64,000 nt of DNA from Omphiscola glabra (taxonomy: Eukaryota; Mollusca; Gastropoda; Lymnaeidae): positions 4,918,488 to 4,982,487 of the forward strand of contig OZ024806.1 of the NCBI GenBank assembly GCA_964017045.1. Reading direction: 5' to 3'. The position numbers and the translations under genes were made by a program. The notes under the pieces are model-generated. The model searched no databases. It saw only the letters and a program-made list of their open reading frames with translations, and was not told the origin of the DNA. Positions 61,501 to 64,000 of this stretch are shown here, in pieces; positions within the stretch are counted from its first letter, which is position 1, and every line of letters begins with the position of its first letter.

Positions 61501-61825
61501 CAGTCAAGCTGTCAATTCAGATTATTGCTACATTATAAACCAGTCCGTGTAAAGGTATAGAGTTCTCCGGTCATAAATAAAGCATTCTATTCCAGACCGA
61601 TAGTCTCCCAACTCGTATATAGGCGCATAATGAAAAGGCCAAAAACATCATTCAAAAAGTCAAATTATTTGAAGAAAGGTCCATAGTAGCGTGATGCCCT
61701 TCTCTAAACGTTTAGTAGCTTATCAGATACGCAGAGAAAGCCACATGTGATTGTTGCATTCATTAAACTTCCACACGTATTTTGCATTCTTCTCTTCTTC
61801 CCATTTCAGAGAGAAATATCTCTGA
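28508..61825 (+). CDS. NmrA-like NAD(P)-binding protein (NMRAL1/HSCARG type)
   Basis: NmrA-like proteins are atypical short-chain dehydrogenase folds that bind NADP(H), usually as redox sensors rather than enzymes. Exons: 28508-28530 (tentative first), 28972-29159 (first of 27 possible donors), 32241-32368, 34048-34192, 37619-37714, 41592-41785, 47692-47853, 56988-57017, 58153-58188, 58936-59006, 61810-61825. Phases agree throughout and total 1089 nt (362 aa plus stop with one repeat copy; human NMRAL1 is 299). Landmarks in order: FGVTGMTGG (GxxGxxG dinucleotide loop), VTVYTGDMNKPYSI, FLTTTYWETMNVETEYQQG, HVKHLIYVGAEYS, IPYTIVHLGFFFENFL, ALPMGNDALNCGSMIDFG, and a C-terminal helical extension ending FGGLFAKEKYL. 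Orthology to NMRAL1 itself is not certain. Confidence 0.9.
28972..29159 (+). CDS. NmrA-like exon 2: Rossmann start
   Basis: After an acceptor made of an 18-base C tract and TCAAAATAG, the exon encodes SEDDVISILIFGVTGMTGGA and then FHVTGFTRALQGEAYDELVS. The GVTGMTGG loop binds the dinucleotide phosphates, and the TR following the second strand is where this family contacts the NADP 2'-phosphate. The exon ends AAAG|GTAACG and that end is repeated 27 times downstream (29132-30022). Joining to the next exon gives DELVSKGVTVYTGD. Confidence 0.88.
29132..30022 (+). repeat. 33-bp array, 27 copies, spanning the exon-intron junction
   Basis: Each unit encodes EAYDELVSKGN in frame with the exon and contains the donor AAAG|GTAAC, GTAAT or (once, copy 20) GTAAA. 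Donor positions are 29159 plus multiples of 33, up to 30017. The array is open throughout and reaches TAA only at about 30032-30034. Variants DK, NE, LF and EV mark a few copies. Confidence 0.97.
30168..30333. repeat. 29-bp minisatellite, about 6 copies
   Basis: Perfect copies of AGATGAAAGGCCAATAGATA plus AGAATCATC lie in intron 2 of the NmrA-like gene. Confidence 0.93.
30600..30720. repeat. Irregular ATGTAACTAACAT repeat
   Basis: Several interspersed copies of ATGTAACTAACATATGTAA-like words; period is irregular. Confidence 0.6.
30825..31410. repeat. 24-bp minisatellite, about 24 copies
   Basis: Degenerate copies of TGTTGCAATAATGTGGAGAT plus GGTG. The long open frames across it on both strands are a by-product of the 24-bp period. 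Confidence 0.92.
31500..32055. repeat. 18-bp minisatellite, about 30 copies
   Basis: Copies of AAAACATGTTGACCTACC, each containing the palindrome ACATGT. The first few units carry CGTATACC variants. Open frames on both strands are artefacts of the period. Confidence 0.95.
32241..32368 (+). CDS. NmrA-like exon 3
   Basis: Bounded by CTCCTCAG and CAG|GTTTAA. It encodes VTVYTGDMNKPYSIKEAMEN followed by IDTVFLTTTYWETMNVETEY, matching strands 3-4 of the NmrA fold (human NMRAL1 has YATFIVTNYWE here). Confidence 0.92.
32530..32960 (-). pseudogene. Unidentified coding remnant, possibly a transposase
   Basis: One minus-strand frame is open for about 140 codons except for a single TGA. It reads VATNLEALRLFQHEKRCSLV, then VKKRMVGEKLIDAGLSL, the stop, and IGRFHSELQIRSPAIKEVAD. 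The style resembles the C-terminal part of hAT/DUF4371-type transposase-like proteins, but I cannot assign it firmly. Confidence 0.4.
33227..33424 (-). mobile_element. SPIN (Space Invader) hAT element, short non-autonomous copy
   Basis: The element begins CAGTGGTTCTCAATCTTCCT and ends in a degenerate copy of the complementary terminus (GGTTGAGAA then mutated). The interior carries the SPIN hallmarks GGGTCGCGACCC, CCTAAGACCATTGGAAAACA and AGTTATGAAGTAGCAACGAA on the minus strand, in SPIN order. At about 198 bp it corresponds to the short MITE form. No target duplication remains visible. Recognition is from memory of the published consensus. Confidence 0.85.
33465..34020. repeat. Partial copy of the hAT MITE interior, interrupted by a MITE
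   Basis: Sequences at 33470-33534 and 33912-34020 match 36999-37190 (shared words include GAAGTTACCGAACACTT and GTTTTTCTGACC). The two halves are separated by the TA-flanked element. The terminal CAGTGG ends are absent here. Confidence 0.75.
33535..33911. mobile_element. TA-flanked MITE (CCGTATTTATCGGCG family)
   Basis: Inverted ends of about 27 bp start CCGTATTTATCGGCGTATAA on the left, with one mismatch on the right; a third internal copy of the motif lies near 33590-33615. The element is flanked by TA on both sides (33533-33534, 33912-33913). Flanking sequence matches the hAT MITE interior at about 36999-37190 without the insertion. Confidence 0.85.
34048..34192 (+). CDS. NmrA-like exon 4
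   Basis: Bounded by ATCCTCAG and ACAG|GTACAC. It encodes GFNVVNAAVQCHVKHLIYVG followed by AEYSTITAKERCKCLEGKAM and VENYIVSTG. The HVKHLIYVGAE segment is the family's fifth strand; the usual short-chain dehydrogenase Tyr-x-x-x-Lys pair is not evident, as expected for NmrA-like proteins. Confidence 0.93.
34193..34375 (+). repeat. 37-bp donor-phased repeat, 5 units
   Basis: The first unit starts exactly at the 5' splice site (GTACACTTATCC) and each later unit recreates TTAG|GTACA. The last unit is truncated. A 37-bp period would shift the frame if a later donor were used. Confidence 0.93.
34590..34800. repeat. Degenerate GGGATCCC-rich repeat
   Basis: Irregular copies of GGGATCC and CGGGAAACGGGAT; no fixed period is obvious. 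Confidence 0.75.
35028..35298. repeat. 15/19-bp minisatellite CTGGCTTCTGTCTG
   Basis: About 16 copies of TGCTGGCTTCTGTCT, some extended by a 4-bp GTCT insertion. Confidence 0.92.
35740..35940. repeat. 12-bp minisatellite plus C and CA tracts
   Basis: About 12 copies of AGGCAACTATTT (later GGAAACTATTT) are followed by a C run and (CA)n at about 35912-35941. A (GT)n run lies just upstream near 35690. Confidence 0.92.
36087..36196. repeat. 21-bp minisatellite, 5 copies
   Basis: Copies of CTATGCGCAATGTGACGCAA plus A, alternating GCGC and TCGC variants. Confidence 0.92.
36262..36770. other. Possible decayed LTR-like sequence
   Basis: It shares CTTGTCTAGGGT-type words and a similar base style with the solo LTR at 15036-15520. 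I could not define its ends or a target duplication, so the call is weak. Confidence 0.2.
36814..37356. mobile_element. hAT MITE with perfect target duplication
   Basis: Ends are CAGTGGCGTAGCTAGGATTG and the complement of CCTTCTAGCTAAGCCACTG. An exact 8-bp duplication AGTAAATG flanks it (36806-36813 and 37357-37364). It is 543 bp, contains a long C tract, and has no transposase frame. Confidence 0.92.
37619..37714 (+). CDS. NmrA-like exon 5
   Basis: Bounded by ACTTTCAG and GTAG|GTAAGA. It encodes IPYTIVHLGFFFENFLSLFK followed by PHQTGKNEFAV, matching the NMRAL1 segment VPMTSVRLPCYFENLLSHF. Confidence 0.93.
37770..38123 (+). repeat. 39-bp minisatellite repeating GTAAGT donors, about 9 copies
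   Basis: Units read GTAAGTCTATTGGCAACTGA plus TGACTGTGACAGGCTCACC. Each carries the consensus 5' splice motif GTAAGT after CAC or CACC, and the array begins about 60 bp after the real donor of exon 5. Confidence 0.92.
38135..40938 (+). mobile_element. Helitron with intact termini
   Basis: The 5' end is TCTATATATATAAAAATGAA following a host A (38134). The 3' end has a hairpin GGCAT-TGCAACGC-ATGCC, then GGGTACTCG and CTAG before a host T (40939). This is the canonical A|TC...CTRR|T structure. The 2.8-kb body contains several diverged copies of a roughly 150-200-bp segment (TATGCGCTCCTACACCATTC, ATATTCCGTTTT) and a helicase remnant near the 3' end. It has no Rep domain, so it is non-autonomous. 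Confidence 0.93.
40712..40880 (+). pseudogene. Helitron helicase (Pif1-type) C-terminal remnant
   Basis: The frame reads GDQSLQVWGIHLENPCFPHG then QLRVVCSRFEKSSN, a stop, and FKYVPDGKRNLYIKSTYKN. It corresponds to helicase motif VI (HGQLYVACSR) of Helitron Rep-Hel proteins. A TAA and the loss of everything upstream make it a pseudogene. Confidence 0.88.
41040..41400. repeat. 23-bp minisatellite, about 15 copies
   Basis: Copies of TTACTTTGAGGGAACAGAGG plus TCC, the first ones diverged. It lies just before the purine-rich GAGAGA tract at 41460-41530. Confidence 0.9.
41592..41785 (+). CDS. NmrA-like exon 6
   Basis: The acceptor CTGCTAG lies in a purine-rich context but gives the right phase: EFAV joins ALPMGNDALNCGSMIDFGHC, aligning with SLPTGDVPMDGMSVSDLG of NMRAL1. 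It ends LKFWNPK at CAAG|GTATAC. The upstream open frame from 41531 is probably intron. Confidence 0.88.
42144..42497. repeat. 14-bp minisatellite, about 25 copies
   Basis: Copies of ACCTAGTTATCAAG with CAGG and CATG variants. Confidence 0.93.
42600..42830. repeat. 17-bp minisatellite, about 14 copies
   Basis: Almost perfect copies of TGTCTTATAGGGACATG. Confidence 0.95.
42850..46232. repeat. 28-bp minisatellite array of 3.4 kb, about 120 copies
   Basis: The unit is CCCATCAATTAGCCAGTGGC plus CTCACTCA. The left and right edges are diverged, while the centre (44200-45900) is homogenised and shows higher-order blocks, e.g. units with AATAGCTAGCTGCC and CACGCGTC recurring together. Open frames reading THQLASGL or THPSISQWP are artefacts. 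Confidence 0.96.
46305..46868. repeat. 20-bp minisatellite, about 28 copies
   Basis: Copies of TCTCAGATAGAAACTGATGC, well conserved. Confidence 0.95.
46962..47318. repeat. 39-bp minisatellite, 9 copies
   Basis: Copies of CTTTAACTTTAGGTACATCC plus GTACAGACGGTATACCTGC. Each unit contains TTTAG|GTACAT, again splice-site-like. Open frames on both strands result from the 39-bp period. Confidence 0.94.
47365..47590. repeat. 22-bp minisatellite, 10 copies
   Basis: Copies of ACCAAAAAGATCAGTACACC plus GC, about 100 bp upstream of the next exon. Confidence 0.94.
47692..47853 (+). CDS. NmrA-like exon 7
   Basis: Bounded by TCTTGTAG and CAGG|GTAACA. It encodes IPLSVYRQFHFEGSEELATM then FAHYRTLTEWDHSTAMDLYS and SFEHWLKDTDR, matching NMRAL1 FPGARDLANMFRFY and the TLDQWLE helix. 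Confidence 0.92.
47975..48265. repeat. 27-bp minisatellite, about 10 copies
   Basis: Copies of ACGAGTTAAACGTAAATGAC plus ATATGCC, alternating GGTATG and CCACG forms. Confidence 0.9.
48430..49625 (-). pseudogene. jockey/CR1-like LINE fragment, reverse-transcriptase half
   Basis: Minus-strand frames give KAFDRVNHSLLLHKLQRYGI near 49600, then GSVLGPCLFLAYINDLP, a degraded LLADETAVY (the catalytic FADD region), and after a frameshift VRYLDVTIQREVRWDEHINN, NKTLGFLRRNLKISNSGVKE and VRPLLDYASSVWDPFTQKSI. It is 5' truncated at about 49625 with a TAG just before KAFD. The 3' UTR runs to about 48430. Confidence 0.88.
49627..50040 (+). other. Unidentified open region with a 63-bp duplication
   Basis: The frame from 49588 to 50226 includes two copies of NQELDNSHxEDEVI and then GGLPLIKRLTELFESICKGG. 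No acceptor/donor pair or family match convinced me it is an exon. It may be repeat-derived. Confidence 0.25.
50060..50185. repeat. 33-bp-type minisatellite, about 4 copies
   Basis: Copies of TCACTGTCGGAGCACAAGCA plus GGCGAGGCAGAC. Confidence 0.85.
50250..50345 (+). pseudogene. LINE 3' tail with C2H2 finger remnant
   Basis: RVCQTQIGLACYLRTHRI matches the end of the C-terminal zinc finger of the LINE fragment at 51170-51775 (RARIGLASHLRTHR). The following TGGTCATCTTCACG and GACGAACAAC also match its 3' UTR. Confidence 0.65.
50690..50890 (+). pseudogene. Penelope-like/DIRS-type reverse-transcriptase fragment
   Basis: The frame reads QRRLCQFDKDFLERANEMMN then FCRSRSYPKTTLVSALNGIS. This fits the segment of these elements with the pattern F...A..L...RGYP...I..A. 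It ends in a stop after NKNEDRTT. Confidence 0.6.
50946..51132. mobile_element. hAT-like MITE with CAGGGCCGGC ends
   Basis: The left end is CAGGGCCGGCCTTAGGC and the right end the complement of CAGAGCCGACCCTAAC. Target duplications CATGATTC and CATGCTTC (50938-50945, 51133-51140) differ at one base. It is 187 bp and non-coding. Confidence 0.82.
51170..51775 (+). pseudogene. LINE C-terminal fragment with C2H2 zinc finger
   Basis: It encodes LLYGCETWTVYQRHAKKLNH, SLRKLLGIMWQDKVPDTEVL, LRWMGHVARMEDHRLTKQIF and GGPKKRYKDSLKMALKAFSI. It ends with a C2H2 finger (CPRCHRLFRARIGLASHLRT followed by H). The frame is open for over 180 codons, so decay is slight, but the endonuclease and catalytic domains are missing. 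Confidence 0.87.
52630..54293 (-). mobile_element. I-type LINE 3' half with intact RNase H
   Basis: A 541-codon frame (52660-54285) covers the reverse-transcriptase C-terminus (PTYLGIKLDQKLQLHNHVRE, IDYSLPVQAFAS), an RNase H domain from about residue 260 with all four acidic positions visible (FTDGSYL, DAEIEA, FTDSQCA, DRADCLA), and a C-terminal zinc motif CRNCGRAPETIEHFLAEC. The 5' part is truncated at about 54290, where a short palindrome CTACGTTC/GAACGTAG (54286-54310) marks the junction. The intact frame suggests recent insertion. Confidence 0.92.
54830..56730. repeat. C-rich 45-50-bp minisatellite, about 40 copies
   Basis: The unit is CCTCCCCGGACCGTGTCACA plus GATTGCTCTCCTTTCTAAGA plus ACCG, with a variable C run of 5-10 bases that changes unit length. 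Left-edge units have GTTCCCCTTTTTAAGA instead. Open frames reading SQIALLSKN or CHRLLSFLRT are artefacts. Confidence 0.96.
56878..56965. repeat. 27-bp repeat, 3 copies
   Basis: Copies of AAAAGTCAATAAAACACCAT plus CTTATTAT lie just before exon 8. Confidence 0.85.
56988..57017 (+). CDS. NmrA-like exon 8 (30 bp)
   Basis: Acceptor CACCAG and donor CAG|GTAAAT enclose VLLEIIFENQ, phase 0 on both sides. It is supported by splice signals and phase only, because this C-terminal part has no NMRAL1 counterpart. Confidence 0.6.
58153..58188 (+). CDS. NmrA-like exon 9 (36 bp)
   Basis: Acceptor CTCTTTTCAG and strong donor GCA|GTAAGT enclose EMFAGVDTFRDA, phase 0 on both sides. Confidence 0.7.
58236..58428. 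mobile_element. Probable hAT-like MITE
   Basis: CAGTGGTGGATT on the left is matched by the complement of GATCCACCACTG on the right, 193 bp apart. I could not see a target duplication. Confidence 0.55.
58800..58880. repeat. 29-bp repeat, 3 copies
   Basis: Copies of CTTTCTATTTGTCTTGTGAC plus AGAAATGCT just upstream of exon 10. Confidence 0.88.
58936..59006 (+). CDS. NmrA-like exon 10
   Basis: Acceptor ATTTCAG and donor GCTAA|GTAAGT enclose HELMKKKLMDSMPLNFLFGG then LFA, phase 2 at the end. If the intron is retained, the frame stops at once (AAG TAA), so the donor overlaps a stop codon. Confidence 0.78.
59007..61809. other. Last intron of NmrA-like gene
   Basis: Besides the array at 60225-60712, a partial hAT-like end may lie near 61215 (GGGCGTCAAACTCA followed by GAGGGCCATTTAAGGGCC). 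Nothing else was recognised. Confidence 0.5.
60225..60712. repeat. 38-bp minisatellite, about 13 copies
   Basis: Copies of GATTCAGAGACTGTATGTGA plus CGCTGGTGGTTTACCTTT with a few GTCACTGATGG variants. Confidence 0.95.
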
Positions 61826-62450
61826 CCAGTCAGGAGAAGCAGCGTCACAATCAGCGCTGCAAATTGTTCGCTGAGGCTCTCAGTCTCGGTGCAGAAGCTG
61901 AACGAGAGCGCACCAAGAAACAGACGTCCACCACGTGTGCAATGGAAACTGAAGTCTAAGCGTCGTGGAAAGTGCAAGGTGACATGGAAACAGGCAGAAG
62001 CCTAAGATGCCATGGAAACGGAAGATTAAGATGCCATGGCAACGGAAGAGTAAAATGCGTTGACATGGCAACGGAAGAGTAAGATGCGTTGACATCAAGG
62101 GAGATACTTCATCAACCACTGTGTTGGCCTTGACCGTTGTGATGTGAACACACTTTTTTAATTTTATTTGTAGAGTTTTACAACGTGGTTTGATCAACTT
62201 GCAATTGAAAAAAAAAGGTTGGGGGTGGGTTGGGGACGAAACCAAAAATGTGTGCCCTTTAATGTGATGAACGGAGTGAATACTAAACGTTGATGTTTTG
62301 AACAGACTCTCATGATGAACGGCACGCTTCAATGACAAGTGGTGACGTCATCTTTTGTTAGTTATATGTACTTATGCATTACAAAAGTTATTGTTCTTTA
62401 AAATCAATGTGTTTGACAAATGTCCAATAAAAGAATAATTTAATTTTTAC
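61810..62450 (+). CDS. NmrA-like last exon and 3' UTR
   Basis: After CCATTTCAG the exon gives KEKYL and TGA at 61823-61825, followed by the 3' UTR to about 62450. If the AG two bases further on is used instead, the frame becomes KEISLTSQEKQRHNQRCKLF and continues to TAA after METEV, adding about 45 residues. The first AG is preferred by general rules. Confidence 0.7.
62426..62431 (+). terminator. Polyadenylation signal AATAAA
   Basis: AATAAA at 62426-62431, about 600 nt after the predicted stop codon, is the first good signal downstream of the last exon. Confidence 0.6.
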
Positions 62451-63060
62451 TCTTCGAATTATTTTTAACATATATCATTTATCAAATATTTGTTGAAATT
62501 TTGTGAAAAAATGTTGTATGCGGAGATTTCTTCCAAAGAAACTTTTTTGATGAAAAATCGTTGGACAGAAATAAATTTATTTTATAAATGAAACTTGTTA
62601 AACGGAGATTTATTGTTTACACTACGAGTATTTTATGACTACTGGAGTATGCCCCGTTTCCGGCTTATATTCTTTCTTTTATTCATTGCGGAGAAATTTC
62701 CGGCCAACAAAATAACATTGATAAAGTCTTCTTGCCGACAAGTTCTTTGTTTCATGTACTTCCTTTTTTTCAGGTTTTCTTATAATTTATTTCACTAATT
62801 TCCTTTTAGTTTAAGTTGTGCTTGAACATGGCGTTGACATCAATAAATAAATACCCAATAACTGCGCCAAATGGAGTGCGGCAAGTGAGTTTGGTGCGCA
62901 AGATTTTCTTTTGTTTTACGGACAGGATCTCAATTTAAATCTGCTGAATAACACGGTGTGGCCCATAAGTAGATTAATATACTTTAGGGGCGTGAAAAAA
63001 ATCTGTTATGAACCGGGGAGGTGAGGGCAGCAATAATTGGGATTCTTATAAAGTACGTTA
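62451..63060. other. Downstream flank, nothing recognised
   Basis: AT-rich sequence without convincing coding or repeat structure. Confidence 0.5.
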
Positions 63061-63061
63061 C

Positions 63062-63245
63062 TTGAGTGAATGTTTGTCGATTAACGCGAGTAAATGTTTT
63101 GTCGAGTAACTTAAGTAAATGCTTGTCGAGTAACTTAAGTAAATGCTTGTCGAGTAACTTAAGCAAATGCTTGTCGAGTAACTTAAGTAAATGCTTGTCG
63201 AGTAACTTAAGTAAATGCTTGTCGAGTAACTTGAGTACATGATTG
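63062..63245. repeat. 24-bp minisatellite, about 8 copies
   Basis: Copies of GTCGAGTAACTTAAGTAAAT plus GCTT; the first copies are diverged. Confidence 0.93.
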
Positions 63246-63774
63246 ATTCACGCATCAGAGTTTCTATCAGACTATTTCCTCTGGGGGTGGGGGTATTTTA
63301 GCTGTTCGGGTGGGCAGTGCCAGTGGCATAGGAAGGGGTGAAGGGGGTTGTCCGCCTTTGGTCACTTTTTTTCTTCATATGAAAGGTGAAATTTTTTGTA
63401 GCTGCAGAGTTTGTATCGTGTAAGAAAGTACGGAAGAAATTGGCGACCAGGGCCAACAATATTGTCCTTTTTATCGCGAAGTATACATTTTTCAATATTC
63501 TGTTGACAGAAATGTTTATTGATGAAACTTGCACTGTTTGTGTACGTCCGTTAAATTCTTAATTTCTGTTTTTTTTTAATTTCCATTTCTTAAAGTTTTC
63601 ATTTTTATCTAGCTCATTATTTATAGAATCCAGTAGGTTCAAAAGTCGACTGTTAACTGAATTTGTTAAGCATGATACCTTCATACAATTGGTTGTCAAC
63701 TAGGTTTAATAGCGTGAATATGTGGTATAAAATTGTTGATAGGAGTTTTCGTGAGTTGCAGTTCGTGGAGTTGT

Positions 63775-64000
63775 TAGTTTAGAGTCCAGAAGTAGAGTTA
63801 GTAGAGCCGAGAGATCGTTAGTTGAGAGTGCAGAAGTAGAGTTAGTAGAGCCGAGAGATCGTTAGTTGAGAGTGCAGAAGTAGAGTTTGTAGAGTCGAGA
63901 GATCGTTAGTTGAGAGTGCAGAAGTAGAGTTAGTAGAGCCGAGAGATCGTTAGTTGAGAGTCCAGAAGTAGAGTTAGTAGAGCCGAGAGATCGTTAGTTG
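63775..64000. repeat. 42-bp minisatellite running off the window
   Basis: At least five copies of GAGTGCAGAAGTAGAGTTAG plus TAGAGCCGAGAGATCGTTAGTT, continuing past the last base. Confidence 0.94.

Overview
The window is a metazoan genomic segment: AT-rich, intron-dense, with two spliced protein genes, many transposon fragments and an exceptional load of minisatellites. A mollusc, probably a gastropod, is my best guess. This is inference from the style of the repeats and from a SPIN-type hAT element, a family reported from a pond snail; nothing here proves it.

Gene 1 (minus strand, start codon 21852-21850, stop 2460-2458) is the serrate/ARS2 RNA effector SRRT. I could place 22 coding exons whose phases all agree, giving about 921 codons from a MADSDDEFE start to a [11 protein letters not shown] end. 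One intron (5750-6176) is a textbook U12-type AT-AC intron. The SRRT introns hold transposons: TTAA-flanked piggyBac-like MITEs, a solo LTR with a 5-bp target duplication, a hAT-like element with a second hAT MITE nested in it, and an L2-like LINE tail. They hold almost no minisatellites.

The intergenic part (about 21.9-28.5 kb) has a 3.46-kb unclassified insertion flanked by an 11-bp direct repeat and carrying a frameshifted coding remnant. It also has an inverted-repeat MITE, and a LINE fragment whose reverse-transcriptase reading frame has itself become a minisatellite.

Gene 2 (plus strand, about 28.5-62.4 kb) is an NmrA-like NAD(P)-binding protein of the NMRAL1/HSCARG type, about 362 codons in roughly 11 exons, all phase-consistent. 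Its introns are full of tandem arrays (12- to 47-bp units, up to 3.4 kb) plus a Helitron with exact termini and a helicase remnant, a SPIN hAT element, a hAT MITE with a perfect 8-bp target duplication, a TA-flanked MITE with its empty site preserved 3.5 kb away, and several LINE and Penelope fragments.

The most striking observation is that the end of the second exon, including its 5' splice site, has been amplified into 27 tandem 33-bp copies. Each copy is in frame and each ends in an AAAG|GTAA donor, so up to 27 alternative in-frame donors exist. Arrays that repeat donor-like motifs also start at or just after the exon ends of two later introns of the same gene. From 62.4 kb to the end I see only two more minisatellites.
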